Positions 1-8,683 of a stretch of DNA of 43,578 bases are shown here, one piece after another. The stretch covers positions 876-44,453 of the forward strand of contig JAGDVO010000013.1 of NCBI GenBank assembly GCA_023269715.1, read 5' to 3'. The position numbers and the translations under genes were made by a program. The DNA comes from Thermosulfidibacter sp. Its GTDB lineage: Bacteria; Thermosulfidibacterota; Thermosulfidibacteria; Thermosulfidibacterales; Thermosulfidibacteraceae. Each line of letters starts with the position of its first letter. The stretch's first letter is position 1. The notes under the pieces are model-generated. The model was not told the origin of the DNA. It saw nothing but the letters and a program-made list of their open reading frames with translations, and made no database searches.

Positions 1-370
1 TTTTGCTTTCCTTTGCTTCAATTTTAAATGAATTCCAAAAATCTAACAAAACATTTAGAGAATTTTCTAAAGGCTTATTATCGTCATCTAAAAGCCAGAT
101 AAACTCACATTCTGGATCGTTGTACGCTTCCTGTAAACCTCTTTTAAATCCACCTGCAGAACCAGTATTTTCACTTAAGTAAATTACCTTCAACTTATCT
201 CTGTATTTCTCTTCATACTGCTTCAACTGATTTCTACTATTTTCAGCAGAAGCATTATCTACCACTATTATTTTGTTTACCCCCTCCCTAAAAGATGCAT
301 CTATTACCTGCTTGAGCAAATGAAATCTATCCCCATAAGTAACAGTCACTACATAAACTTTTTCATTCAT
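1..370 (-). CDS. Family 2 glycosyltransferase, N-terminal part (runs off the window)
   Basis: Reading leftward from the ATG at 370, the frame stays open to the window edge (about 123 codons). It begins MNEKVYVVTVTYG, the first strand of a GT-A fold, followed by a VVDNAS nucleotide-binding segment, ENTGSAGGF and WLLDDDN, which supplies the metal-binding DxD. The ENTGSAGGF pattern is typical of GT2 rhamnosyl- and galactofuranosyl-transferase-like enzymes, so a role in adding sugars to a lipid-linked glycan at the cytoplasmic face is likely. The donor sugar cannot be read from this fragment; rhamnose is attractive because the dTDP-rhamnose genes lie in the same locus. The start lies 12 bases after the stop of the upstream methyltransferase, so the two are probably co-transcribed. 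The C-terminal half is outside the window. Confidence 0.85.
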   Translation of the reverse strand, partial: MNEKVYVVTVTYGDRFHLLKQVIDASFREGVNKIIVVDNASAENSRNQLKQYEEKYRDKLKVIYLSENTGSAGGFKRGLQEAYNDPECEFIWLLDDDNKPLENSLNVLLDFWNSFKIEAKESK

Positions 371-382
371 ATTAAAACCTTC

Positions 383-1402
383 CTAATAACTGGAATTGTT
401 TCCTAATTTTCCAATAAAAAACAAATGTATTCCGTTTTTTTTCAATTTGTGTAGGTAAAATATTGTAAATGGTAACAATACAATATTTCTAAGCAATTTA
501 ACAGTCATAAGAGCAATTATACCTAACCTTTTATCAGAATGCTCTTTCAACTCCTCTACTTTTATTGCCTTAGCTAACTTTTCATTCCCATCTAAAAATT
601 TAGCTTTTAATTTTACTTTCAAACTGTCTATGTTACCAAAAATCTTCTTCTCAACAAAACTAGGATACAGTTCTTCAAATGTAAAATCTAACTTATATAT
701 TCTCACATCGTCAAACTCGGCAATTTCTAAACATTTTCTTAACGCAACATCAGAAAACCTTAAGAAATGATTAGGCGGAAAGTCCCCATGAGAATACTTC
801 TGATTCAATTCTTGCCAAAAATAACTTTCCCTATTAGGTACGCTTCCTGCTATGTAGCCTCCGTCTTTCAAAAGATATTTAACCAAATCTAAAAATTCTC
901 TTGGTTTATCCTGATGCTCTAAAACTTCAAAAAAAGTTATTACATCAAATTTAAGCCCTTTCTTTTTAGCAAAATCATAAAATTCTTCTAAAGACATGAC
1001 ATAGATAGTATCTACTCCTACCCCCTTTCTTGCCACTTCCACGCTTTTTGAATCAAAATCTATACCCCAAACTTCAAAACCAGCTCCTTTGGCATACCTT
1101 AGAAATACTCCATCTCCACAACCAATATCAAGAAGCCTACCTCTTACATTTTTTGGAAAATACTTAAAGAAAGGTTCATGGTTTACTCCAAGTTTTTCCC
1201 TTTGCACTGTATGAAATCCAATATAAGCATCTATAAACTCACTTTCATAAAACTCAGGAATAATTTTTAACGGCTCCCACCAGTGTAAATCACAATTTGG
1301 GCACTCATATCTTTTATATTCCTGATTGTTATAAGGCGATACATAAACCTCTTTATAATTTCTTTCCTCTACTTTTGTCAAACAAACAGGACATTGAGTC
1401 AT
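383..1402 (-). CDS. Class I SAM methyltransferase with N-terminal zinc ribbon
   Basis: The 339-residue protein starts with two Cys pairs (CPVC at 4-7 and CPNC at about 34-37), a small zinc-ribbon-like module often found before sugar or lipid methyltransferases in glycan loci. A Rossmann methyltransferase domain follows, with SAM motif I LLDIGCGDG near residue 90 and the acidic end of beta-2 (GIDFDS). FFEVLEHQ is the post-motif seen in the Methyltransf_23 group. The C-terminal 100 residues are basic and hydrophobic and may touch the membrane. It lies between two glycosyltransferase-type genes, so methylation of a sugar on the surface glycan is the likely job; the acceptor is unknown. The upstream ribosome site is weak (TAGGA). 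A TTGACA at 1444-1449 upstream lacks a matching -10 box. Confidence 0.8.
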   Translation of the reverse strand: MTQCPVCLTKVEERNYKEVYVSPYNNQEYKRYECPNCDLHWWEPLKIIPEFYESEFIDAYIGFHTVQREKLGVNHEPFFKYFPKNVRGRLLDIGCGDGVFLRYAKGAGFEVWGIDFDSKSVEVARKGVGVDTIYVMSLEEFYDFAKKKGLKFDVITFFEVLEHQDKPREFLDLVKYLLKDGGYIAGSVPNRESYFWQELNQKYSHGDFPPNHFLRFSDVALRKCLEIAEFDDVRIYKLDFTFEELYPSFVEKKIFGNIDSLKVKLKAKFLDGNEKLAKAIKVEELKEHSDKRLGIIALMTVKLLRNIVLLPFTIFYLHKLKKNGIHLFFIGKLGNNSSY

Positions 1403-1511
1403 TTTACATTCCTATTCTTTCAAAGTGTGTATTGCACCTCATTTGTCAAGACATTTTTATACCCTAAAGTTGTAGAAATCATGCTGCCAAGGACTATTGC
1501 CATTTTTTTAA

Positions 1512-1736
1512 CTACAAAAGTTTAACTCCCTCTAAAAATAATTCTCTTTCTTCCTTTCTTCTTTTAACAAGTCCTTTTAGTTTTCTACCACCTGCCCAAA
1601 CCCATTGCAAGAATTCATCTTGTATTTGAAGCTCTAACATTTTTAATTCATGTTTTTTATCAGACCAATCTTTATAAGCTTTAACCAATTCTGGAATTAA
1701 AGAACCAACAAGTCCTAATAAAGCTCCTATAACCAT
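1512..1736 (-). CDS. Small 74-residue protein with N-terminal hydrophobic helix, resembling the start of phage holin-like proteins
   Basis: Starts MVIGALLGLVGSLIPELVKAY, an amphipathic/hydrophobic glycine-rich helix, followed by a highly charged helical segment (DKKHELKMLELQIQDE). I recall this combination from the N-terminus of about 140-residue phage proteins of the three-TM holin type, but those continue into further membrane helices that are absent here. The last 30 residues are basic (KRRKEERE). It may therefore be a truncated phage-derived gene or an unrelated small membrane-associated protein. It has an AAGGAAAG ribosome site and its own extended -10 promoter, which argues that it is expressed. 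No neighbour suggests a function, and the family assignment is from memory only. Confidence 0.55.
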   Translation of the reverse strand: MVIGALLGLVGSLIPELVKAYKDWSDKKHELKMLELQIQDEFLQWVWAGGRKLKGLVKRRKEERELFLEGVKLL

Positions 1737-1776
1737 AATTTAGCTTTCCTTAAATAATTTTTTGCAAACTAATCCG

Positions 1777-1805
1777 ATTATAGCAGAAATATTTTTACAT
1801 TTTAA
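1777..1805 (-). promoter_or_regulatory. Extended -10 promoter for the 74-codon gene
   Basis: On the minus strand: TTAAAA (1805-1800), 17-base spacer ending in TGC, then a perfect TATAAT (1782-1777). The TGn before the -10 box makes it an extended -10 promoter. Transcription would start about 35 bases before the ATG at 1736. The site lies in the short gap after the dehydratase gene, so the small gene and those downstream can be transcribed independently of the long glycan operon. Confidence 0.6.
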
Positions 1806-1871
1806 TATTTTATAAAATTCTCTAAATTATAGGCTGGAATAATTACTGAAGCTTTTGGAGTCATTTTATCT

Positions 1872-3101
1872 TTATAATCTATTTTCTTTCTTTAAGAAGT
1901 AATTCAATTGGTCCTTAATAATATCCTTTATCTTATATTTTACCTTAAAACCTAATTCTTGAATTTTTGTTGTATCCGACATCAAGACCGGAACCTCAGC
2001 TGGTCTAAACCTTTTTGGATCAAATTCTATTAAAATTTTACCTTTATCAGTATCAACAATAATCCCTTTGTCTTCCATTGTGTACTCAATTTCCCCATCT
2101 AAAAGCATTTTATCGATTTTTGCCTTTTCAAATTTAACTCCAAACATTCCTGAATTATCTATTTCAGTTGGTTTTTTGACCACTTTCTCGCCATTCACTG
2201 TTTCTATTTTCTTTATCTCATAGCCTGCTTCCTCTAAACTCAATAAAATATAACTTAAGATGGAATTGGTTCTCATAGAACCTTGATTATAAACATCTCC
2301 ATATTTACCTTTCTCAGCGATTAAAATATAGCCGTCAACAATATCTTTAACATGAGACCAATCTCTGAAAGCGTTGACATTCCCAATAACAATTTTATCC
2401 ACCTCCCCAAATTTTAGCTTCATAACCTGATTTGTTATTACAGAGGTAACAAACATCAGCCCTCTTCCTGCCCCCTCATGATTAAAAGCTCTCGAAACAA
2501 TTGTCTTTAAACCGTAGGAATGGTGATAATTTCTCATTAAATAATCACCATAAACTTTTGAAACTGCATAAGGGGACATTGGTCTTAATGGATTTGTTTC
2601 TTTTATTGGCAACTCTGGGATTTTTTCAGGTTCTGGAAAGATAACTTTATATCTTTCTTTTAATTTTTGATATTGTTTTTCTGAAAAAATGACCAAACCA
2701 TACTCTTCAGAAGAACCAGCAAAAACTATTACCGGATCTAAATCTTTCATCCTTATAGCTTCTAATAAATTTGCAGTGCCTAAACAGTTTATTTGTTGAG
2801 TTTCTATTGGATTTTGGAAAGACCTCGCTACATAAGATTGTGCCGCCAAATGAAAAATAACATCTGCTTGAGACTTATCTAAGGCATTGGCTAAAGATGT
2901 TATGTCTGTCAAATCACCTTCCAACAAGTGAACATTATCAACGATCCCTCTATCTACCAAGTTCTTCGGTTTTGTTCCATCTGCTCTTTTTCTTATCAAA
3001 CCAAAAACTCTTGCTCCCCTTTTTAGCAATTCCTCCGCCAAATAAGGGCCAACAAACCCACTTATTCCAGTTATTAAGACATTTTTACCTTTCCAGTTCA
3101 T
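1872..3101 (-). CDS. GDP-mannose 4,6-dehydratase-like extended SDR
   Basis: This 409-residue protein is an extended short-chain dehydrogenase. It shows the NAD(P)-binding GISGFVG (12-18), the active-site stretch GSSEEYG (S130, S131, E132) and YAVSK (Y178, K182). Family marks of GDP-mannose 4,6-dehydratases are present: FNHEG near 206, FRDWSHVKDIVDGY, and a C-terminal RPAEVPVLMSDTTK. The expected reaction is GDP-mannose to GDP-4-keto-6-deoxymannose, the precursor of GDP-rhamnose, fucose or perosamine. It is longer than typical family members (about 320-370). There is an insert at about 138-165 after the catalytic Ser/Glu, and a second, Lys/Glu-rich insert around 300-350. The substrate could therefore differ. 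It is one base downstream of a GT4 gene in the same operon. No reductase, epimerase or aminotransferase that would finish a GDP-deoxysugar is in the window. Confidence 0.75.
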   Translation of the reverse strand: MNWKGKNVLITGISGFVGPYLAEELLKRGARVFGLIRKRADGTKPKNLVDRGIVDNVHLLEGDLTDITSLANALDKSQADVIFHLAAQSYVARSFQNPIETQQINCLGTANLLEAIRMKDLDPVIVFAGSSEEYGLVIFSEKQYQKLKERYKVIFPEPEKIPELPIKETNPLRPMSPYAVSKVYGDYLMRNYHHSYGLKTIVSRAFNHEGAGRGLMFVTSVITNQVMKLKFGEVDKIVIGNVNAFRDWSHVKDIVDGYILIAEKGKYGDVYNQGSMRTNSILSYILLSLEEAGYEIKKIETVNGEKVVKKPTEIDNSGMFGVKFEKAKIDKMLLDGEIEYTMEDKGIIVDTDKGKILIEFDPKRFRPAEVPVLMSDTTKIQELGFKVKYKIKDIIKDQLNYFLKKENRL

Positions 3102-3102
3102 T

Positions 3103-4254
3103 TTAATACCTCCCCATTGAATTTAGAAAAGCTTTTTCAAATTTATCCACTACTTTATCCCATGAAAAGTTTTTAGCTGTTTCAAGGCCTTTTTCTCTTA
3201 GCTTCTCTCTTAGCTTTTCATCGGTTAGTATTTTTATAATTCCATCAGCAAGTGCTTTAGGATTTTTTGGAGGAACTAAAATTGCATTCTCCGAATCAAT
3301 AACAAAATCTCTTACACCAAGGCAATCCGTGGTTACCACAGGGGTTCCGCAAGCCATAGCTTCCAAAGGTGGTAAGCCAAAACCTTCAACATGGGAAGCA
3401 AAAACAAATAAATCTACAGAACTATATAATTGTGCCATTTTATCATCAGTAGGATTCTCAAAAAATACATAATTAAATCTTATGTTTTTCTCCCGAACTA
3501 TTTTTAACAAAGTGTTTTTATTACCTATCATGACTAGAGTTATATTCGGTATTTTTTCTGATGCTATACTCAATGCATTTATTAAATCCTCATCGCCTTT
3601 ATATTTCAATCCTCTAAATATTCCCATAACTTTTACTCCGCCTATATTATCTAAAATTTTTGGGCGTGGATAAAAAACATCGTGGTCAATGCCATAGCCA
3701 CTGACAATTGCATCTTTGCCGTAATTTTGCTTAACCCAATCCTTAAGCCATTGAGATCCTGTTATAATATTCATTGGTAAGTATAAACTTTCTTTAAACA
3801 TGTTTATAAGATAGCGATTGCCACCTAATTGTTCTTCATAATCCTGAAGAAAGTAGAAAGGAATACCCTTACCACTTCTATAAACTGCAAAGGAAGTAGG
3901 AAACCATGTAGCCACGTTTATATCGCAATCAGGAATAGCCTCGGATAAAACTTTTATAAAATCTGGCTGAAATCCAACTTTTAGCTTTTTCAATAATGCT
4001 CCAATATCTAAATATTTCAAATACCTTTTATACCTCAATCTAACTATAGGATTTAAAACTTTAAATAAAACTTTAAAAACTTTAGAAGGCTCAACATAAT
4101 TTACCTCAACCTTTAAAGGAAACCAGGAATGATCTCCTCCTAATGCTGTTATTGTTACAAAATGTCCACGCTCAGCAAGTCTATTTGCTATTTCGAATAT
4201 TGCTCTAACTCCTCCAGCCAAACCAGTAGACCATAATGTAAAATTTATTTTCAT
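3103..4254 (-). CDS. GT4 family glycosyltransferase
   Basis: The 383-residue protein has GT-B architecture. The N-terminal half has a glycine-rich loop (STGLAGGVRAI) and the C-terminal half has the GT4 signature [20 protein letters not shown], with the retaining-enzyme EX7E pair. The closing IKILTDEKLREKL segment is also typical. It should transfer a sugar from a nucleotide donor to a lipid-linked oligosaccharide in the cytoplasm. The N-terminus resembles rhamnosyltransferases of the type that process long-chain rhamnans, but I would not name the donor. The ATG at 4254 overlaps the stop of the upstream methyltransferase by 4 bases (ATGA type), and the dehydratase gene follows after one base. 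Confidence 0.85.
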   Translation of the reverse strand: MKINFTLWSTGLAGGVRAIFEIANRLAERGHFVTITALGGDHSWFPLKVEVNYVEPSKVFKVLFKVLNPIVRLRYKRYLKYLDIGALLKKLKVGFQPDFIKVLSEAIPDCDINVATWFPTSFAVYRSGKGIPFYFLQDYEEQLGGNRYLINMFKESLYLPMNIITGSQWLKDWVKQNYGKDAIVSGYGIDHDVFYPRPKILDNIGGVKVMGIFRGLKYKGDEDLINALSIASEKIPNITLVMIGNKNTLLKIVREKNIRFNYVFFENPTDDKMAQLYSSVDLFVFASHVEGFGLPPLEAMACGTPVVTTDCLGVRDFVIDSENAILVPPKNPKALADGIIKILTDEKLREKLREKGLETAKNFSWDKVVDKFEKAFLNSMGRY

Positions 4255-4901
4255 ATTTTATCACCTTTTCGAGTTATTTTTATTAAAAGATGACAAGGTT
4301 TTAGAAGGGGTGGTTTAGGATATTTTAATAGATTTTTTAATAAATATTTAAACCCTAAAAATAACGTTCCATAATACATTATAAAATCTACCTTAAAGTC
4401 TTTCAGAATTTCTTTCCACTCATTTATCGACAGCAATCTTTCATTTCCAAAATCTTTTTTAGGATAAAAATTAGATGGAACACTAAATATAACAGTTTTT
4501 CCTATTATAAGTTGTTCTTTAATAAGAGTATTAATTTTTTTGTCGCTAAAATGTTCAAAAAATCCTTGCGAGTAAACAACATCAAACTCATTTTTCATAA
4601 ATTTCTCGCTTAATTTAAAGGCGTCACAATAAACGAATTTAGCTCTTCCATTCATCTTTTCATTTAGCTCGCTTGCCTTTTCTAGTATTTCCTTGTCGTT
4701 ATCAATTCCAATGACTTCGTAACCGAGATAACTTAAAAAAATACTCATCGATCCTGTTCCTATGCCTACTTCTAATATCCTCTTTGGATTTTCCTTTATT
4801 ATTTCCTCTAACAAGGGAGCATGGGAAGAGAGATTAGCTAAAAAATCTCGCAATAAGAATCTTCTCTCATAGAATTTATTCCACTTCCACTTATTTTCCA
4901 T
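4251..4901 (-). CDS. Class I SAM methyltransferase
   Basis: A compact methyltransferase of 216 residues with motif I ILEVGIGTG, the beta-2 acidic residue in VIGIDND and the post-I segment VVYSQGFFEHF. I prefer the internal ATG at 4901 (protein begins MENKWKWNK), because AGGAGGT lies six bases upstream; an in-frame ATG five codons earlier at 4916 has no comparable site. With this start it overlaps the preceding GT4 gene by 11 bases, and its stop overlaps the next GT4 gene by 4. The embedding in a glycosyltransferase operon suggests it methylates a glycan sugar or capping residue; the sequence does not identify the acceptor. Confidence 0.8.
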   Translation of the reverse strand: MENKWKWNKFYERRFLLRDFLANLSSHAPLLEEIIKENPKRILEVGIGTGSMSIFLSYLGYEVIGIDNDKEILEKASELNEKMNGRAKFVYCDAFKLSEKFMKNEFDVVYSQGFFEHFSDKKINTLIKEQLIIGKTVIFSVPSNFYPKKDFGNERLLSINEWKEILKDFKVDFIMYYGTLFLGFKYLLKNLLKYPKPPLLKPCHLLIKITRKGDKI

Positions 4902-6066
4902 GATATACCTCCTCATAAACTTTCCATGTTTCCTCCGCTGTTTTCCTCCAACTAAATAGTTTAGCCCTTTCCAAACCTTTTTTAGACAACTCTTTTCTTA
5001 AGCCCTCATCTGTTAAAATCTCATATATTACCTCGGCTAATCCTTCAACATCATGAGGATTAAGCATTATTCCTGCATCTCCAACAACCTCTGGTAAAGA
5101 AGATGTATTGGAAGTTATGACAGGACAGCCACAAGCCATAGCTTCCAATGGAGGTAACCCAAATCCTTCATAGAGAGAAGGATAAACAAATAAATCAGCC
5201 AAATTATAAAACTTGACTAAATCTTCTCTCGGCACATATCCTGTAAATATTACATCTTTTTGAAGGTTCAAAGCCTCAATGGTCTCAAAAATATCGTCAT
5301 ATTTCCATCCTTTCTTTCCAACAATTACCAATTTATGGGTTATCTTCATCTTTTTTAACTTATAAAAAGCCTTAATCAAAGTCGGAATGTTCTTTCTTTT
5401 TTCTAGTGTTCCAACATAAAGAATAAATGGAGAGTTTATGCCATATTTTTTATTTAGTTCTTCTTTCAGATCTTCTTTATTGTTTATAGGTTGATATATC
5501 TCATCAGAAGCTTCATAGATAACTTTTATTTTCTCTTTGGGAATATTCAAATACTTGATACAATCATTTTTAGTATTTTGCGAAACTGCGATTATCATAT
5601 CTATTTTACTTTTTATTAATTTTAACGTCGAATTCCATAGAAAGGCAAATTGCTTCGTATGAGTCTCTGTGTATAATAGAGGAGTTAAGTCATGAATAGT
5701 AAGGATTTTTTTAACCTTTGGATTCAGAAAGAATGTCAGAACATCGCCATACCAATGTTCTGGAAAATGCAAAATATCTACATTACTTTTAGCTATAGCA
5801 TATGGAAGCCCAAATACATTCGTTAATTTAAAAGGTATTTTGGGGATAATAACCTCATGAGTTTTAGTATACACTTCTTCTTGGCATCTTTTGTAATGAA
5901 TAAGGTATAAGCTATTAGCTTTCCCAAATTTAATTAAATTCTCAATAAGGCTATAAGTATAATTACATACACCCGTTCTTTGTATGTCTATGAGCCATGA
6001 TATTATTCCTACTTTCATTTTTTCAGCATATAGATCTGTTTTTACAAAATTATCTTTATTTTTCAT
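4891..6066 (-). CDS. GT4 family glycosyltransferase (mannosyltransferase-like)
   Basis: A 391-residue GT-B enzyme. The N-terminal half contains [11 protein letters not shown] and HFPEHWYG; the C-terminal half holds [26 protein letters not shown] and the EX7E signature [15 protein letters not shown]. The [10 protein letters not shown] and GWKYDD features are typical of the mannosyltransferase-like (WbaZ/MtfB) branch of GT4, so a mannosyl donor is plausible but inferred. Two starts are possible. The ATG at 6066 has a weak GAGA site. A later ATG at 6018 gives the more usual N-terminus MKVGIISW but has no clear ribosome site. The 163 bases upstream (6067-6229) separate it from the flippase gene; I see no convincing promoter or hairpin there, only AT-rich sequence. 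Confidence 0.85.
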   Translation of the reverse strand: MKNKDNFVKTDLYAEKMKVGIISWLIDIQRTGVCNYTYSLIENLIKFGKANSLYLIHYKRCQEEVYTKTHEVIIPKIPFKLTNVFGLPYAIAKSNVDILHFPEHWYGDVLTFFLNPKVKKILTIHDLTPLLYTETHTKQFAFLWNSTLKLIKSKIDMIIAVSQNTKNDCIKYLNIPKEKIKVIYEASDEIYQPINNKEDLKEELNKKYGINSPFILYVGTLEKRKNIPTLIKAFYKLKKMKITHKLVIVGKKGWKYDDIFETIEALNLQKDVIFTGYVPREDLVKFYNLADLFVYPSLYEGFGLPPLEAMACGCPVITSNTSSLPEVVGDAGIMLNPHDVEGLAEVIYEILTDEGLRKELSKKGLERAKLFSWRKTAEETWKVYEEVYHGK

Positions 6067-6229
6067 CGTTCTCTATATCTAAAATATTTTGTTTTTACTT
6101 ATTTGTATCACTTTAAGTTTTGAACTCCGCTTCAAAAATTTTCCAACTAAATTAAGCACCTCAACCACACCTTTTTTGAATGGCTTTAATAGCTTTTTTT
6201 AATTAACATTTTAACATTCAACTGATAAA

Positions 6230-7522
6230 CTACCTCCTTTTAACCTTAAAATCAAGTAGCTTGACATACATAATAAAGCATAGCTTAAAAAAAGTTGCAA
6301 GGCATATTCCTTGGATTCCAAGCTTAAAAACCATTACCAAAAGGTAATTGAAGGCTAAATTTCCTAAAACTCCTCCAATAGCAATAAAAAACACAGGCTT
6401 TAGCCAGTTTAAAATCTGAAAAGTCCTATATAAAATTGGCCACCAAAAGAAAAATGGTAGAGAAAGAGAAAAAAAGCTACCTGCTAAGGCAGTAAGCCTT
6501 ACATCTTCCTCTGTAAAAGCTCCATAGTGAAAAAGAATTTTTACCCAAAAATAGGAAGTAAGAAATAAAAATACAGCCATAGGAAGGCTAAGCTGAAATA
6601 TCTTTTTTGTATAAAATTTAAGCTTTTCCATAAGATTTTCTGCTTCAGAAAGAGAGGTTATTGCCATATGCTCAACTCTAAGTACAGATCGTGGAATACT
6701 TGCCAACATTAAACCATAAGTTAAAGCAGAAATAGCCTTTTCTCCTAAGGTGCTTGAAAAGGCTTTATCCACAAGGATAAAGAGATGAAAAACTCCATAG
6801 AGTGCTGAAAGATATATAAAATGTTTTAGCATTAAAAAAACTGTTTTGTCGTAATAAAGCTTTAAGTGTATAAATTTTTTGCTTACTATTAACATATAAA
6901 TTGCTGCTAAAAATTGAGAGAGGGATATAGAAATAGGTATAACTCTATAGTCTTTCCAGTATATAAGTCCTATGGTTATAAAAAGAAAACAAAAAAATGA
7001 AAAGACAAACTCACCTATAAAAAACTGAGTGAATCTCCTTATACTTCTTAATACAGCTCCAAAATGATGAAAGAGAAAATAAAAAACAAGATATGGGATA
7101 AGAAGAAAATACGCATCTTTAAGAAATTTAAGAGTTTCTTCTTTAAAGCCAAAGGGAATGTGTTTAATGATTGGATAAGAAATAAAGGCAATAAGGCTTA
7201 TAGCTAATGAAAGGGTGATTGTAAATGTGAAAAGAAGACCAGAAAGTTTATAAAACTCTTTCTCATTTTCCATACGAGCTTTAACTAAGTTTGGGATACC
7301 TATGGAATCAAAAACATCTGCAAAGATAAGAAAAATTCCTAAAAGAGAGAGTGCCATAAAAATAGCATCTGTTTGATAAGAAAATCCAAGAAGATAAGCA
7401 ATAGAGAGATTTTTAAAATAGCCAAAGCCTTTTGCAATTATATTAATAACCGAGGACTTAACAAGAGCCTCTTTAACTGTTTCAGCCTTATTAGAAAAAA
7501 TAAATACTTTGCCCTTGCTCAT
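6230..7522 (-). CDS. MurJ/MviN-type polysaccharide flippase, copy 1
   Basis: A 430-residue, very hydrophobic protein with roughly 12 predicted membrane helices and the MviN/MurJ pattern: an N-terminal KGFGYFKNLSIAYLLG helix, PNLV in the TM2-3 loop, HFGAVLRSIRRFT in the middle and LPFFFWWPILYRTFQ late in the chain. MurJ-type proteins flip undecaprenyl-linked glycans across the inner membrane. Because it sits between O-antigen-type glycosyltransferases and the rhamnose genes, it more likely exports the surface glycan unit than lipid II. It is obviously paralogous to the gene at 11273-12583: long stretches match, for example IRRFTQ and RTFQILNWLKPVFF. The two diverge at both ends, and this copy ends in a basic KVKRR tail. 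No strong ribosome site precedes its ATG. Confidence 0.8.
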   Translation of the reverse strand: MSKGKVFIFSNKAETVKEALVKSSVINIIAKGFGYFKNLSIAYLLGFSYQTDAIFMALSLLGIFLIFADVFDSIGIPNLVKARMENEKEFYKLSGLLFTFTITLSLAISLIAFISYPIIKHIPFGFKEETLKFLKDAYFLLIPYLVFYFLFHHFGAVLRSIRRFTQFFIGEFVFSFFCFLFITIGLIYWKDYRVIPISISLSQFLAAIYMLIVSKKFIHLKLYYDKTVFLMLKHFIYLSALYGVFHLFILVDKAFSSTLGEKAISALTYGLMLASIPRSVLRVEHMAITSLSEAENLMEKLKFYTKKIFQLSLPMAVFLFLTSYFWVKILFHYGAFTEEDVRLTALAGSFFSLSLPFFFWWPILYRTFQILNWLKPVFFIAIGGVLGNLAFNYLLVMVFKLGIQGICLATFFKLCFIMYVKLLDFKVKRR

Positions 7523-7691
7523 TCGAAACTCATGAGTTTTCTCTTCTTTGGCAAAAATTCAACCCCTATGAGATAAATCTCCTTCCTATCAGCTTTTTGT
7601 CAAGAAAAGTATGTGTGTAAGTTTTCTAATCCCCATACATAAAATTTTACCATTAAAAGTTAAAGTAAAAAAGTTAGCTATTAATGTTTAA
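7523..7691. other. AT-rich gap upstream of flippase copy 1
   Basis: First part of the 324-base gap between flippase copy 1 and rfbD; the rest is the ORF remnant listed next. I see no gene. A minus-strand TTGACA (7603-7598) could be a -35 box for the flippase, but hexamers 16-19 bases downstream are poor matches to TATAAT. A short palindrome ACTCATGAGT lies about 10 bases before the flippase start. Confidence 0.4.
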
Positions 7692-7850
7692 TCAGCCTTA
7701 ATACATCTTGATTTTAGAAAGAGAGCCTCTAAACTTCAAAATAGAAAAATCTTAGGAGGAAGTCCTCTGGATTTTGAGAAATTTTATCAAAAAATTAAGG
7801 AATTAATTGTGGGGAGAGTAGAGAGGCTTGAGGTCAAAATAGCTGCTTAA
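7692..7850 (+). pseudogene. Remnant 3' end of an unidentified ORF
   Basis: An open frame of 52 codons reads rightward after a stop at 7689 and ends with TAA at 7848-7850. It contains no ATG start and has a protein-like composition: RKRASKLQNRKILGG, SPLDFEKFYQKIKE and VERLEVKIAA. A codon-structured helical C-terminus without an N-terminus suggests a decayed gene whose 5' part has been deleted. The neighbouring flippase duplication and the gap support a rearrangement here. I suspect a mobile-element protein (transposase C-terminus) but cannot identify the family. Its stop overlaps the stop end of convergent rfbD by 4 bases. Confidence 0.35.
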
Positions 7851-8683
7851 ACCAAGTTTTTCAATTCTTCTCGCCAGTCCTTTATCTCTATGTTTAGCTC
7901 TCTTGAGATTTTTTCGTTACTCATCACGGACCACTTTGGCCTTTTCGCAGGTAGATTAAAATCTTCTTGATAAGCCGGTAAGATAAGCTTCTTTATGCCT
8001 TTTAAACGAAAGTACTCCTTAGCCCACTCGTAGCGAGATGCATAGCCTGAGTTTACCAAATGATAGAGGCCCGTAAGACCTTTCTGTATAGCCTTTAAGG
8101 TAATCTCAACAATAGTTCTTGTAGAGGTGGGGACAGAAAACTCATCTACCGCTACCTTGACAAATTCCCTTTCCTTTGCCCATTGCTCAAGCTTGTAAAG
8201 GAAGTTTTGCTTGCCCTCACCGTACACCCAGCTTGTTCTAAAGATGAGATAGTTATCCAATACTTTGGATAAAAGCACTTCACCTAAATACTTGCTCTTT
8301 GCATATTCACTTAGAGGATTAGGAAAATCTTCTTCTGTGTAAGGACCTTCTTTAGTGCCGTCAAAGACATAATCGGTTGAGTAATGAACGAGTTTTGCAC
8401 CTATCTCTTTGGACGCTATTGCAAGGTTGTTAGGACCTATTGCATTGGTAAGGTAAGCTTTTTCTGGCTCCTTTTCTGCTTTATCAACTAAGTTATAAGC
8501 GGCACAATTTATAACAACACCAGGTCTTATGTTCCTCAATACCTCGTAAACTGCATCAAGGTCCGATATATTTAGCTCCTCTTTAGATAAAGCTACATAA
8601 TCCACTGAATTTTCCTGAAAGTACTTTATAAACTCAGTAGCAAGCTGACCTTTAGCACCAGTGATCAGAAACTTTAGCTTCAT
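7847..8683 (-). CDS. rfbD: dTDP-4-dehydrorhamnose reductase
   Basis: A 278-residue SDR that makes the last step of dTDP-L-rhamnose synthesis, the NAD(P)H reduction of dTDP-4-keto-L-rhamnose. The cofactor loop GAKGQLA lies at 9-15, the catalytic Thr/Asp/Tyr stretch STDYVFDGT near 102-110, and YAKSK gives Y127 and K131. FRTSWVYGEG and the ending WREELKNLV fit RmlD, and the length is normal. Its start overlaps the stop of rfbB by 4 bases, so it is the last gene of the rfbACBD unit. Cytoplasmic; the product feeds rhamnosyltransferases of the locus. Confidence 0.95.
   Translation of the reverse strand: MKLKFLITGAKGQLATEFIKYFQENSVDYVALSKEELNISDLDAVYEVLRNIRPGVVINCAAYNLVDKAEKEPEKAYLTNAIGPNNLAIASKEIGAKLVHYSTDYVFDGTKEGPYTEEDFPNPLSEYAKSKYLGEVLLSKVLDNYLIFRTSWVYGEGKQNFLYKLEQWAKEREFVKVAVDEFSVPTSTRTIVEITLKAIQKGLTGLYHLVNSGYASRYEWAKEYFRLKGIKKLILPAYQEDFNLPAKRPKWSVMSNEKISRELNIEIKDWREELKNLV

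Noticed and set aside
1444-1449. Perfect minus-strand TTGACA upstream of the 383-1402 methyltransferase
   Set aside because: No acceptable -10 hexamer at 15-19 bases downstream.
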